Source: Bacteroidetes bacterium GWF2_33_16
GTDB lineage: Bacteria; Bacteroidota; Bacteroidia; Bacteroidales; UBA12077
Reading direction: 5' to 3'
Assembly: GCA_001768565.1 (NCBI GenBank)
Contig: MEOE01000006.1
Coordinates: forward strand, 1-64,000
Length of the DNA stretch: 64,000 nucleotides
Shown here: piece after piece, positions 45,734-55,687 of the stretch
Position numbering within the stretch: position 1 is the stretch's first letter
Layout of the letters: every line of letters starts with the position of its first letter
Program-made: the position numbers and the translations under genes
The notes under the pieces: model-generated
Databases searched by the model: none
What the model was told of the DNA's origin: nothing
The model's input: only the letters and a program-made list of their open reading frames with translations

Positions 45734-46675
45734 ATGAAAAAATTTCATCTATATATACTACATTCAGGAACTTTAGATAAGTTTTATAGGATCATGACGA
45801 AAGTTTGAGGATTTGAATTGTTAGACATAAATTTTAGCAAGTTTGTACAAGAAAAAACGAATATCTCTTGCCCTTCTTGAAGAATATATAAAAGCCTCAT
45901 TTTTAGTATTAAAGGATTCAGGGACGTTCATTCTTTTAATCAATAAATAAAAGCTAATTTAAAAAATAAATAAATTTTTTGTTTTAAAACTTTTTTGTTT
46001 TGATCCAAAAAAGTTACAAAAAATCCCGATAGCTATCGGGACAAGACAAAACGATACTTCCACGCTCTCTGTGATAAGCCAACAATTCCTGACAAAGTAA
46101 GCAAGCTCCTTTGTCGGAATTCTAATGCTTATCACATTCATACCGCCCAATGGCTCGTCGTTTTGTCATGCCTGTGCTCAATAATCCGCATATGATAAAT
46201 TTGTGTCAAAAATCAGGTAAAACTTTTGTGGGATGGCTCGGGTAAGCAACACTCAGTCTCGAGCTACAATAATTAATCAGAACAATAAATATTTCATCGA
46301 GACGACTTGTGTTGCGCTGAAAAACAGGTTTTACAATGATTTTAACAAATTTGTCAGTGGCGGAGACTTTCCTGCCTGCCGGCAGGCAGGTTTTGGTTCT
46401 TTTTTGTGTGGCTGACAAAAAAGAACATAATCTATTTGAACTTATCGGTTTCTATTTTGAGTTATTCTAGTTGAGCAAGAATTTGATGTTTTATGTTTGA
46501 TCTCATTTTGTTTCGAGGGTCTAGAATTCATGAATTAACCACCCTGAAATTATTGATTAGAAGTATTTTATTAGAATTATTTTCATATAAATCTAATTTT
46601 TTTTAACTCCCCAACTTTTCAATTTGATCCGTTTTATATTGGATATACATCAAATCTTATTGAAAGATTAAGAAA
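45734..46675 (+). pseudogene. Disrupted second copy of the GIY-YIG gene
   Basis: 45734-45788 is identical to the first 55 nt of the intact gene; 46631-46675 resumes it at its 48th base (GTTTTATATTGG...) through about 90 nt from its start. The remaining C-terminal coding sequence is absent. Between the two pieces lies an 842-bp insertion; the 8 bp GTTTTATA occurs on both sides, as expected of a target-site duplication. So it was a fragment when it was split. Confidence 0.85.
45789..46630. mobile_element. Non-coding 842-bp insertion with short inverted ends
   Basis: Flanked by an 8-bp direct repeat GTTTTATA (45781-45788 and 46631-46638). The ends begin GGATCA and, inverted, GGATCA at the other side, with further imperfect inverted similarity over about 22 bp (GAAAGTT/GAAAAGTT, GAGG/GGGG). 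No transposase-like reading frame exceeds about 70 codons, so it resembles a MITE or a decayed IS. It carries palindromes TCCCGATAGCTATCGGGA (about 46023) and CCTGCCTGCCGGCAGGCAGG (about 46371). Confidence 0.65.
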
Positions 46676-46681
46676 ATACAA

Positions 46682-46726
46682 GTAAAAATCAAAAGGTTAG
46701 CAAACAGCTAACCTTTTGATTTTTAC
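46682..46726. terminator. Strong palindrome downstream of the GIY-YIG fragment
   Basis: A 20-bp perfect stem with a 5-nt loop. Stem starts GTAAAAATCAAAAGG; loop AAACA. The AT-rich outer part provides a U-tract in either direction, so it may be a bidirectional terminator. It lies just ahead of the hybrid kinase gene. Confidence 0.7.
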
Positions 46727-46846
46727 TCAAGGTATATATACTTTAAATTAATAATGGATGAATCTGTTGTATACATGATAATACTTTTTTATTTCATTAT
46801 TGAATTGGTATAAAAAAACATTACCTTTAAGGTTAAATATTTATAA

Positions 46847-49228
46847 ATGAGAAAATATAAGATTTTATATATTGATGATCAGAAAGTAAATTTAATGTTA
46901 TTTTCTGAGTATTATCAAGATGAATATATTGTTTTAACTGCAGATTCTGGGTTTGAAGGATTAGAAATTATTAAAAAGGAGAATGTTGATTTAATAATTT
47001 CGGATCAGGCTATGCCAAATATGACAGGCGTTGAGTTTTTTGAACAGGCATTAAAAGTTGATCCTGGTCCAAATCGGATTCTTTTAACTGCATTTAATGA
47101 TTTAAATGCATTAGCCGAAGCCGTGAATAGAGCAAAAATTTTTAGGTATGTTAAAAAACCATATACTAGAGAAGATTTAAAAATTATTATCGATAGTGCA
47201 ATTTTGGAATATGTACTAAGAAAGGAAAATGAAGAATTAACAATAAAACTAAAAAACCAAACACAAGAATTGAGCGAATCGGTTCGCATAAAGTCGGAAT
47301 TACTTGCAGAGTTGGAAGAGTCTAAAATAGAACTCGAAAAAGGAGAGAAAAAGCTTCGACGAATTATTGAGTTTTCACCTATGCCAATTGCTATATCTGA
47401 TCTTGAAAATGTTAATGTAGTATTAAATGCACAATTTATTAGAACCTTTGGATATAATATTGACGATATACCAACTCTTAACGAATGGTATATAAGGGCA
47501 TACCCAGACAAATCATATAGGGAAAATCATATTAAAAAGTGGAATGATCAATTAGCTATAGCAGTAAAAAATAATACTGTAATGGAATCTATTGAGTCAA
47601 TAGTTCAATGTAAGAATGGTGATAAGAAAACTATTCAGATTAAAGCTACTATTATAGGCGATAACCAGGTGGCTATTTTTAATGATTTAACAAAAATAAG
47701 ATCTCTTGAGAAAGATATTTCATACAGAATTCAAATGGAAGAAGAGATTCTTAAGGCCAAAACTTCCGCTGAATCTGCGAACAGGGCAAAGAGTGAGTTT
47801 ATTGCAAACATGAGCCATGAAATAAGAACTCCTATGAATGCTATTTTAGGTTTTGCCGAAGTTTTAGGACAAGAGATTACAAATTCTTCGCAAATGGAAT
47901 ATATTCGCTCTATTCAAAATAGTGGAAAAACCTTACTTAGCCTTATTAATGACATTCTTGACTTTTCAAAAATAGAAGCTGGGAAAATTGAAATTAGAAA
48001 TGACCTAGTAAATTTACGATATTTAATACAAGAAATTGCTGATGTTTTTAAATTTAGAATAAGAGAAAAAAATATAGAATTTATTACAGATGTAGATCCC
48101 GATTTACCAACAAATATTATTATTGATGAGTTAAGAATAAAACAAATTTTACTAAATCTTGTGAATAATGCTATTAAGTTTACTCATGAAGGTTTTATTA
48201 AGATTACAGTTATAGTGAAAAATTTAACAATAAATTCTGTTAACATAATTATGAAAGTTGAAGATTCCGGTATTGGAATTGAAAAAAACAAGCAAATGAA
48301 AATATTCGATGTTTTTGAACAGATTGAGAATGAAGATAGTCGAAAATACGAAGGAACAGGGCTTGGTCTAGCTATAACAAGAAAACTTACACATATGCTA
48401 GGTGGTGAAATCAAGCTTATTAGTGAGAAGGGAAAAGGTAGTGAGTTTATTGTTTCATTAGATAATATTAAAATAAGCAAGGATAAAAATCTGGTAAGTA
48501 GAAACAAACCCCTTAAGCATGAATTAATTAATTTCAAAGAATCAAAAATTCTTGTTGTTGATGATATTGAAGATAACAGACAGATAATAAAACTCTATTT
48601 ACGAAAATTTAATTTTGAAGTTTTTGAAGCATCTGATGGATATGAGGCCTTAGAAAAAATCAAAGTTCAAGAACCGGATTTAATTTTTATGGATTTATTA
48701 ATGCCAAATCTTGATGGGTACGAAACATTAAAAAAAATGCAGCAAAATCCTGCCTGGGATAAAATTCCTGTTATTGCAATTACTGCATATACAATGAATA
48801 ATGAAAAACAACAGGTTTTGCATATGGGATTTGTTGATTATTTAAGCAAACCTATAGATTATAAACAAATGAATTCAATATTAATGAAGTATTTATCAAC
48901 CACAACTATTGATAATGAAATAGCAAAAGTTGAAAATACTCAAATAATTGATAGAATTGATCCAGAAAAGTTAATACCATTACAAAATGAATTAGAAATT
49001 AACATATTACCGCTATTTAAACAGCTAGCTAAAATTAGACCCAAGAAAATTGTTAACGAATTAGGAGAATTAGCAGTAGATTTGGGGAATAAATACAATT
49101 TAAATAGTTTGCAAAACTTTGGTAATGAAATTCTTAATGCTTCAAAATCATTTAATGTTGAAAAGGAAAAAGAACTCCTTTTTGAATTAGAAAAACTTGT
49201 ACTTAGAATAATTGGAAATCGAGATTAA
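46847..49228 (+). CDS. Hybrid sensor histidine kinase/response regulator
   Basis: The 793-aa soluble protein has an N-terminal REC domain (D10/D11, phospho-acceptor D53), coiled coil (about 125-170), PAS (about 175-290), HisKA (H324 in NMSHEIRTPMNAILGF), HATPase_c (N box LVNNAIKFT; G box DSGIGIEKNK; GTGLGLAITRKL) and C-terminal REC (D616, in MDLLMP). No signal peptide or membrane helix, so it is cytoplasmic. The very C-terminus (about 700-793) resembles an HPt-like helical segment but I see no clear HPt His motif. It is the first gene of a same-strand cluster of a second REC-kinase protein and an ABC transporter. Confidence 0.92.
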   Translation: MRKYKILYIDDQKVNLMLFSEYYQDEYIVLTADSGFEGLEIIKKENVDLIISDQAMPNMTGVEFFEQALKVDPGPNRILLTAFNDLNALAEAVNRAKIFRYVKKPYTREDLKIIIDSAILEYVLRKENEELTIKLKNQTQELSESVRIKSELLAELEESKIELEKGEKKLRRIIEFSPMPIAISDLENVNVVLNAQFIRTFGYNIDDIPTLNEWYIRAYPDKSYRENHIKKWNDQLAIAVKNNTVMESIESIVQCKNGDKKTIQIKATIIGDNQVAIFNDLTKIRSLEKDISYRIQMEEEILKAKTSAESANRAKSEFIANMSHEIRTPMNAILGFAEVLGQEITNSSQMEYIRSIQNSGKTLLSLINDILDFSKIEAGKIEIRNDLVNLRYLIQEIADVFKFRIREKNIEFITDVDPDLPTNIIIDELRIKQILLNLVNNAIKFTHEGFIKITVIVKNLTINSVNIIMKVEDSGIGIEKNKQMKIFDVFEQIENEDSRKYEGTGLGLAITRKLTHMLGGEIKLISEKGKGSEFIVSLDNIKISKDKNLVSRNKPLKHELINFKESKILVVDDIEDNRQIIKLYLRKFNFEVFEASDGYEALEKIKVQEPDLIFMDLLMPNLDGYETLKKMQQNPAWDKIPVIAITAYTMNNEKQQVLHMGFVDYLSKPIDYKQMNSILMKYLSTTTIDNEIAKVENTQIIDRIDPEKLIPLQNELEINILPLFKQLAKIRPKKIVNELGELAVDLGNKYNLNSLQNFGNEILNASKSFNVEKEKELLFELEKLVLRIIGNRD

Positions 49229-49296
49229 AGAGAATTAGGAGATCTTTATATTTATACATCGTAAATTCAATAAATAATTTAACAACCAAATCCATT

Positions 49297-50469
49297 ATGG
49301 GTGATAGAAAGTTTAAGATTCTTATTGTTGATGATAATCCTCAAAATCTTCAAGTCCTTGGAAATATACTGGAAAAGAATGATTATCATGTTGAATATGC
49401 ACAAAGTGGTTCTGAAGCTCTTGAATGGATAAAAAACGAATTCTTTGATTTGATACTTCTTGATGTGATGATGCCCGAAATGGATGGTTTTGAAACATGT
49501 GGGAAAATTAGAAAAAATGTTGACTATAATGATGTTCCAATAATTTTTCTAACTGCCAAAACTGATAAATCCAGTACAGTAAAAGGATTGGAATTAAATG
49601 CGCAGGATTATATTAGTAAACCATTTGATACAGCAGAATTAACGGCCAGAATTAAAACACATATTGAATTAAAATCCAGTAAAGACAAACTTAAAAATGT
49701 TAATATCTGGCTAGAAGAAAAAGTAAATGAAAAGACGATAGAGCTGGTTGCAGCAAATAAAAAACTAAATGAAAGTTTAGATGAATTGAAGAAAATGGAC
49801 AAAATGAAGAATCATTTTTTACATCTCACCAGTAACGAAATACGTACGCCATTGACGGGTATTGTTGGCACATTGAATCTTCTTAAAAACCAGGAAGCTG
49901 CTTCAACATTAAAAGATTTAATTGATTTACTTGAAAAATCAATTGTCAGATTAGAAAGTTTTGCTAAAAAAGCAATTTTAACTACTGAGTTAAGCTCTAA
50001 AAGCTATGTCTTAGATTCTAAAGAGATTAATTTAAAAGAATTAATACAATTTTGTATATTAGAATTTAATGATGAGATTTTTAATAAAAATATTAATATT
50101 AATGAGGTTTTTGACCCAGAGATTCTTATTTCGGGTGACAAAGATCTATTTTTTAAAATGTTCTCATACATTATAGAAAATGCTATTGCTCATAGTCCTG
50201 TGAATAATCAAGTCGAAATTGAGTTGAGAAAAACGGATGACAAGATTATTTGTAGGATAATTGATAATGGAGAAGGATTTAAACCAGAAGCCATAGAAGA
50301 TATTTTTTCTCCTTTTATAATAAATGGGACTAATTATCATAAGATAAATGATATGAGTATGTATATTGTAAAGCTTATTACTGATTTGCATAATGGCGAA
50401 ATAAAAGTTTATAATAAAAAAGATGCAGGTGCTTGTGTTGAATTAATGTTTAATACTCAAAAAATTTAA
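49297..50469 (+). CDS. Receiver-histidine kinase fusion with degenerate H-box
   Basis: A 390-aa protein: REC (D56 in LLDVMMPEMDGF; K107-region ISKPFD) joined by a coiled coil (about 125-170) to a kinase-like core. The H-box reads FLHLTSNEIRTPLTGI; the expected phospho-His is Asn (N180). The N box (IIENAIAHSP, about 295) and DNGEGF box (about 325) exist, but the GLGL box is replaced by MSMYIVKL. So it should not autophosphorylate, though nucleotide binding may persist. Its stop is 2 bp from the GTG of the ABC transporter gene, strongly indicating co-translation. Confidence 0.9.
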   Translation: MGDRKFKILIVDDNPQNLQVLGNILEKNDYHVEYAQSGSEALEWIKNEFFDLILLDVMMPEMDGFETCGKIRKNVDYNDVPIIFLTAKTDKSSTVKGLELNAQDYISKPFDTAELTARIKTHIELKSSKDKLKNVNIWLEEKVNEKTIELVAANKKLNESLDELKKMDKMKNHFLHLTSNEIRTPLTGIVGTLNLLKNQEAASTLKDLIDLLEKSIVRLESFAKKAILTTELSSKSYVLDSKEINLKELIQFCILEFNDEIFNKNININEVFDPEILISGDKDLFFKMFSYIIENAIAHSPVNNQVEIELRKTDDKIICRIIDNGEGFKPEAIEDIFSPFIINGTNYHKINDMSMYIVKLITDLHNGEIKVYNKKDAGACVELMFNTQKI

Positions 50470-50471
50470 CC

Positions 50472-53400
50472 GTGAATAAAGCCTTAATTGATTATTTAAT
50501 TAGATTATATGCAATAATAGCTAATCTTTATCCATTAGTTTTTGTTGAAAATATTAAACAGTTTATTAGGCAGTTTTTAAATAAAGATTTTACAGCTGAT
50601 GTTACAAATTTATATATGGTTCAATTTGAAACCTATTACCAGCATTATTCAGAAATATTAAAAGAATCAAAGGATTCAGAATTTCTTTTTGACCTCTTAG
50701 AAAAAACTACAAAGCAGATAAGAATTGATTTGCCCAAAAAATACAGACTTCAGATAATTATACGATTACTTTTTTTTGAGAAGTTTTTGTTTAAATATCA
50801 TCCTTCGTCAACTATTAATAGTTCACAGAACTTAGATTCAGTGCTGCTTTCAATTTCAAGTAATCTAAATATTTCAGATATTGATTATTTTAATTGTAAA
50901 GCTTTTATTTTTGAAAAATTGCTTGATCTTTCTAACAAAAAAGACCTTTTAATATTAGCAAATAAAAAACAATTTTCAATTGATGTTAGTTTTATTGAGA
51001 AAAGTAATTTTTCGGGACAAGTTTATTTCTTGCATATTCCAAGTATAAATACCATATTATTCTATTATAAAGGTTCTGACAATTTAAAACTGAATTATCA
51101 ATCTATTTTCCCAGATAATATTTATGTCTTTTCAAAAGGAGCCTCCATAAAGAGCGAACTTTCAGAACCAGTTTATTATAATGATGTACTTCGAAAGTTC
51201 TTGTCAGAGAGTACCTTTAAACTAAATTTCGATATTAAGGATCTCGAATTTAGATTTAAAAACAGTAATAATGGAATACATAAATTGACTATTTCATTGG
51301 AGGCAGGACAATTGGTTGGGATAATTGGTAGAAGTGGAGTTGGGAAATCAACTTTGTTAAGTTTGTTAAATGGGACATTGTATCCCCAAAAAGGCAGTGT
51401 TTTAATTAATAATTATGATTTATATATAGATAAACAAAAACTTGATGGGCTCATAGGATATATACCACAAGATGATTTATTAATTGAGGAGTTAACTGTC
51501 TTTGAAAACTTATATCTTAGTTCTCGTTTGTGTTTGGGTAATTTAACCGATCAGGAAATTACGGAAAAAGTTTATAACCTCTTAATAGATTTAGATCTAT
51601 ATGAGATTTGTAATCTAAAAGTAGGAACTCCCCTAAACAAATTTATAAGTGGAGGGCAAAGAAAGAGATTGAATATTGCTTTGGAGCTTATTAGAGAACC
51701 ATGGATTCTTTTTGCTGACGAGCCAACCTCTGGTTTATCATCTTCGGATGCTGATGAAATAATGCAATTGTTTATAGATCAAACGATCAAGAACCGAATT
51801 GTAGTCATGAATATTCATCAACCCTCATCCGATGCTTTTAAACTGTTTGACAAAATACTTGTGCTTGACAAAGAAGGATATCCTGTATTCTTTGGCAATC
51901 CAGTCGATTCAATAAACTATTTTAATGAAAAAACCGAAAGCTTTGTTAGATCTGTAGACAATTGTAGTAATTGTGGAAACATTAATCATGAGGCAATTTT
52001 TAGAATTATTGAAGAAAAAAAGGTTGATAATATAGGTAATTATATAGAGCAAAGAAAAATATCACCAAGTAGTTGGCATAGTTATTTTTTGAAGGAAATA
52101 GCTAAATCAAAAGCAACTAGTTCGGAGAAAACAGAAATTCCTTTAGTTAAATTTAGGAAACCTGAGAAAATTGAACAATTAAAGATTTTTTCGAAAAGAA
52201 ATGTTTTGAGTAAACTTGCAAATAATCAATATATACTTCTTTCGCTGCTTGTATCTCCTATTTTAGCCTTACTACTTTCATTATTATGTAGATCAGGTAT
52301 TGATCCCAATGGTAAGAGCGCAAACTATATTTTTGTATTTAATGAAAATATACCTGCCTATCTTTTTATGAGTGTTATTGTTGCATTATTTGTTGGACTA
52401 ATAATTAGTGCAGAAGAAATTTATAAAGACCGTAAAATTTTAAAACGCGAAGCATTTTTGCAACTTGATAAAAAAAGCTACTTGTTTTCTAAACTAAGCT
52501 TTTTATTTTTTTTAAGTTTAATACAAACATTTCTTTTTGTTCTTATTGGAAACCTAATTTTAGAGATTAAAGGTATGTTATTAATTTATTGGTTAGTCTT
52601 ATTTACGACATCATGTTTTGCCAATGTGTTGGGATTATTAATTTCATCAGCCTTTAATTCAGTAGTTGTGATTTATATTCTTGTTCCTATTTTAATTGTA
52701 CCTCAGTTATTATTAAGTGGAGTTGTTGTACAATATGATCAATTAAACAAATATTTTATTTCTCAAGAGAATGTTCCATTAGTAGGAGATATAATGGCTT
52801 CTAGATGGGCATATGAGGCACTGGTTGTTTCACAGTACAAATACAATTCTTACCAAAAAAACTACTTTTTACTCGAAAAGGAAGAAAGCAATACTAAATT
52901 TGAATTATTATTTGTAATTCCAGAACTTAAGAAAGTATTGGGTGATTTAAGAAAAGATACAGATTCAATTGAAGATATTGAACGAAAAAGCAGAATAGAA
53001 TTCATAATTAATGAAATTTTTAAATTAAATACAAAATTTCCATTTGAGGGTATTAGTAAATTAAGATATTCCGAGTTTCCAAATCAAACATGGATAGAGG
53101 TAAATAATTATTTAAATTATGTAAAAAAGATTCTACAATTAAGGATTAATGATTTTAATTTAAAAAAGGATAAAATCACATATGCATTGCTGGATAAACT
53201 GGGTGATTATGAATCTTTCTCATCATTTAAAAATAAAAATTATAATTCAAAACTATCTGAAATTGTTTTAAACAGAACAAGTTTTGAGACATTTATAAAA
53301 CAAAATAATAAAATAATACGTAAAATTGAACCAATATACCAAATTCCGGATTCAAAGGTGGGAAGAGCACACTTTTTTTCAGCTACAAAAAAAATTGGGA

Positions 53401-53504
53401 ATTTGGAATTTAGTACATTGTTTTTTAATATTATGATTATTTGGGTCATGACAATAATAACATCGGTTTTACTATATTTGCTATTTAAGAATAAATCTCT
53501 ATAA
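50472..53504 (+). CDS. ABCG-like half transporter with long N-terminal domain
   Basis: The 1,010-aa protein starts with GTG 2 bp after the preceding gene. The first ~250 residues form a helical plus beta N-terminal region without recognised domain. The ATPase domain has Walker A GRSGVGKST (286-294), Q loop IPQDD, signature SGGQRKR (393-399), Walker B FADEPTSGL (D416/E417) and H loop NIHQPSS. A Cys-rich linker (CSNCGN) precedes six membrane helices (from about 590), with a roughly 200-aa extracytoplasmic loop between helices 5 and 6. ABCG topology (NBD before TMD) suggests export or membrane-component movement. Confidence 0.9.
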   Translation: MNKALIDYLIRLYAIIANLYPLVFVENIKQFIRQFLNKDFTADVTNLYMVQFETYYQHYSEILKESKDSEFLFDLLEKTTKQIRIDLPKKYRLQIIIRLLFFEKFLFKYHPSSTINSSQNLDSVLLSISSNLNISDIDYFNCKAFIFEKLLDLSNKKDLLILANKKQFSIDVSFIEKSNFSGQVYFLHIPSINTILFYYKGSDNLKLNYQSIFPDNIYVFSKGASIKSELSEPVYYNDVLRKFLSESTFKLNFDIKDLEFRFKNSNNGIHKLTISLEAGQLVGIIGRSGVGKSTLLSLLNGTLYPQKGSVLINNYDLYIDKQKLDGLIGYIPQDDLLIEELTVFENLYLSSRLCLGNLTDQEITEKVYNLLIDLDLYEICNLKVGTPLNKFISGGQRKRLNIALELIREPWILFADEPTSGLSSSDADEIMQLFIDQTIKNRIVVMNIHQPSSDAFKLFDKILVLDKEGYPVFFGNPVDSINYFNEKTESFVRSVDNCSNCGNINHEAIFRIIEEKKVDNIGNYIEQRKISPSSWHSYFLKEIAKSKATSSEKTEIPLVKFRKPEKIEQLKIFSKRNVLSKLANNQYILLSLLVSPILALLLSLLCRSGIDPNGKSANYIFVFNENIPAYLFMSVIVALFVGLIISAEEIYKDRKILKREAFLQLDKKSYLFSKLSFLFFLSLIQTFLFVLIGNLILEIKGMLLIYWLVLFTTSCFANVLGLLISSAFNSVVVIYILVPILIVPQLLLSGVVVQYDQLNKYFISQENVPLVGDIMASRWAYEALVVSQYKYNSYQKNYFLLEKEESNTKFELLFVIPELKKVLGDLRKDTDSIEDIERKSRIEFIINEIFKLNTKFPFEGISKLRYSEFPNQTWIEVNNYLNYVKKILQLRINDFNLKKDKITYALLDKLGDYESFSSFKNKNYNSKLSEIVLNRTSFETFIKQNNKIIRKIEPIYQIPDSKVGRAHFFSATKKIGNLEFSTLFFNIMIIWVMTIITSVLLYLLFKNKSL

Positions 53505-53515
53505 AACATTAGCAC

Positions 53516-54397
53516 ATGAAAACACATTTTTTGTTTATTTTAGCTTTCTCCTTTTTAATTGGATTCTCTCAATGTAAATCAGATAAACCAGATACCAGTG
53601 AGAGTAGTCAAGAGCTTTTAGTTTCGGATAGTTTAAGTAATATTGTGTTTTTGTTACCTTCTCCTGATGAGATTTTAAATGAAATCTTTTTCGAGGAAGT
53701 AGAGCTCAATCCTGCATTTATTAGCCCAATTACTAATTCAGAAAAGTATCTTGATACACGTTATCAGGCTTTGAACTTAGGAGTTTATATTGCCGATTTT
53801 GCCTATTTGAGTTTTACCGATAATAAAAATAAAGAAATTGAGTATCTAAAAGTAATTAGAGATCTCTCAGAGAAAGTAAATTTATATGGATTAATGGATG
53901 AAAATTTGCTTAATAGAATACAAGCAAATTTGACAAATAATGATACTTTGCAAACTATCTCTCAAGAGATGTATTACAACCTTTCTGACATGCTTGAAAA
54001 TACGAATAGAAGTAATATTTTTACATTAATTTCTACTGGAACAATAGTAGAAGCATTGTATCTAGCATCAATGAATGTTACCAATTATAAGGAATTTGAA
54101 GAGGTTATAAAACGAATGTTTGAACAGAAATTTGTTTTTGAAAATTTTTACGAGTTCGCAATGCAATATAGTACAGATGAGTATGTTAAGAGTATCTTAA
54201 GTCATCTGGATCAATTAAAGCAGATGTTTGAGGATTTGCAAAAAAGCAAGACTGAGACAAAAGTTACCAAAACTGAAGGTAATAATTTTAGGATTGAGGG
54301 AGGAATTGAATTTATTGTTAATGAACAGGTTTTTCAAAACTTTAAAATAAATATTATAAAAATTAGAGAGGAAATTATAAACGTTTCAAACAAATAA
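53516..54397 (+). CDS. Exported protein of unknown function, possible lipoprotein
   Basis: A 293-aa protein with an N-terminal signal sequence ending FLIGFSQCKS (Cys20). The lipobox is poor (Q at -1), so lipidation is uncertain. The rest is mostly helical with many Asp/Glu. I do not recognise a family. It starts 11 bp after the ABC transporter gene, so it is very likely in the same transcription unit and may be periplasmic or inner-membrane-linked. Confidence 0.7.
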   Translation: MKTHFLFILAFSFLIGFSQCKSDKPDTSESSQELLVSDSLSNIVFLLPSPDEILNEIFFEEVELNPAFISPITNSEKYLDTRYQALNLGVYIADFAYLSFTDNKNKEIEYLKVIRDLSEKVNLYGLMDENLLNRIQANLTNNDTLQTISQEMYYNLSDMLENTNRSNIFTLISTGTIVEALYLASMNVTNYKEFEEVIKRMFEQKFVFENFYEFAMQYSTDEYVKSILSHLDQLKQMFEDLQKSKTETKVTKTEGNNFRIEGGIEFIVNEQVFQNFKINIIKIREEIINVSNK

Positions 54398-54408
54398 TTA
54401 TTACAGAT

Positions 54409-54888
54409 ATGATTAATAAAATTTTTCTAAAATATTTCTTTGCAATAAGCATATTATTCCTTTTTAATGAAACTGTTTTTGGTCAATTATGTAACAGTTT
54501 TCATACCACACCTGCATGTTCTCCAAAGGTTACACAGGGTTTTCAGAAATTTGGACAATCAAAGAGCGGTATGCTCGAAATTAATAAACCATTTGAGTAT
54601 AAGTTGGTATTATATGGTGGCAAAGATTATATTTTTGTTGTATGCACAGAATCGGGATATAAACCAATACATTATAGGATTATCAATGCTCAAACCAAAG
54701 AAGTAGTTTATGATAATACTGAAGACGAATATATTGAATCGGTTGGTTTTACAAATGATTATACTCAAACTATTATTCTGGAGATTACTGTGCTTGCCGA
54801 AAATATTGAACCTCAAGATGCATATGATGCTAGAGCTTGCGTTGGTATTAATATTCTTTGGCGTAAGGTTCCCAAAATAGGATTTTAA
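54409..54888 (+). CDS. Small exported protein of unknown function
   Basis: A 159-aa protein with a signal peptide (cleavage near VFGQ) and about three cysteines near the N-terminus of the mature chain (C27, C36, others). Beta-rich middle (FEYKLVLYGGKDYIFVVCTES, about 64-84). No family recognised. 11 bp after the previous gene and 6 bp before the next, so within the same operon. Confidence 0.7.
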   Translation: MINKIFLKYFFAISILFLFNETVFGQLCNSFHTTPACSPKVTQGFQKFGQSKSGMLEINKPFEYKLVLYGGKDYIFVVCTESGYKPIHYRIINAQTKEVVYDNTEDEYIESVGFTNDYTQTIILEITVLAENIEPQDAYDARACVGINILWRKVPKIGF

Positions 54889-54894
54889 TAAATA

Positions 54895-55650
54895 ATGAAA
54901 AAAGCGTTATTGATTGTAGGTTTAATATCTCTTTTTAGCTATTATGTTAGATCTCAAAATCTGGTGTTAAATCCAAGTTTTGAGATTTATACTTTTTGTC
55001 CTGAAGATATGACAATGACATCGGTGCGACAGTTAATTCCAGATTGGTATTTGCCTACAAAAGGAACAAGTGATTATTTTAATGAATGTGCAATATTTCA
55101 GGTTGGTGTTCCCCAAAATTTTATTGGCAATTTATATGCTTTTGATGGTAAGGCATATGCAGGGATAGTTCTTTTGGAGAAACCTCCTTTAAATGGGTCA
55201 ATTAAAAAAAAACTAGTAAATTATAGAGAATATATACAAACTAAATTAAAAGAACCTTTAAAGCCAAATAAAAAATATTATATTTCTTTAAATTATGCAA
55301 TTGCAAATTATTCAACCTATGCAACAAATAGTCTGGGGATTTGCTTAACCAAATCTCAAATTAAAAATAGAGCGTCATTTAAAATACTTAATTGTAATCC
55401 AGTAGTTATGGTTCCAAAGGATTCTATTTATACCGAAAGAAACTACTGGTATACATTATCAGATACTATTATTGCAAATGGTGATGAGGAATACCTTACA
55501 ATTGGCAATTTTTACGATGATTTAAATACCTCCTTTGAGCTACTCGACATATCAGATCTAAGTTCAACAATTAAAAAAAGAATTTGGGAAAATAGAATTG
55601 CATATTATTATATTGATTTTGTTTCAGTAGTATTTGTTGAAGAAAAATGA
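54895..55650 (+). CDS. Secreted protein with NPSFE-type N-terminal domain
   Basis: A 251-aa protein with a signal peptide (cleavage near VRSQ) followed immediately by NLVLNPSFEIYTFCPEDMTM. In Bacteroidota this kind of 'NPSFE...CP...W.PT..TSDYFN.C' domain often precedes an OmpA-like domain; the present protein ends after the domain and lacks OmpA. Likely cell-surface or periplasmic beta-sandwich. Same operon as the ABC transporter. Confidence 0.7.
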   Translation: MKKALLIVGLISLFSYYVRSQNLVLNPSFEIYTFCPEDMTMTSVRQLIPDWYLPTKGTSDYFNECAIFQVGVPQNFIGNLYAFDGKAYAGIVLLEKPPLNGSIKKKLVNYREYIQTKLKEPLKPNKKYYISLNYAIANYSTYATNSLGICLTKSQIKNRASFKILNCNPVVMVPKDSIYTERNYWYTLSDTIIANGDEEYLTIGNFYDDLNTSFELLDISDLSSTIKKRIWENRIAYYYIDFVSVVFVEEK

Positions 55651-55687
55651 ATTGTTCTTTTTGTCTGATATTATTATATTTTGATAA

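Noticed and set aside
46206-46418. Small reading frames on both strands within the insertion (about 60-70 codons)
   Set aside because: They span the CCTGCC...GGCAGG palindrome and encode low-complexity peptides with no start-site support or resemblance to a transposase.
54895-55650. OmpA-like peptidoglycan-binding protein
   Set aside because: It has only the NPSFE-type N-terminal domain; the OmpA C-terminal domain is absent.
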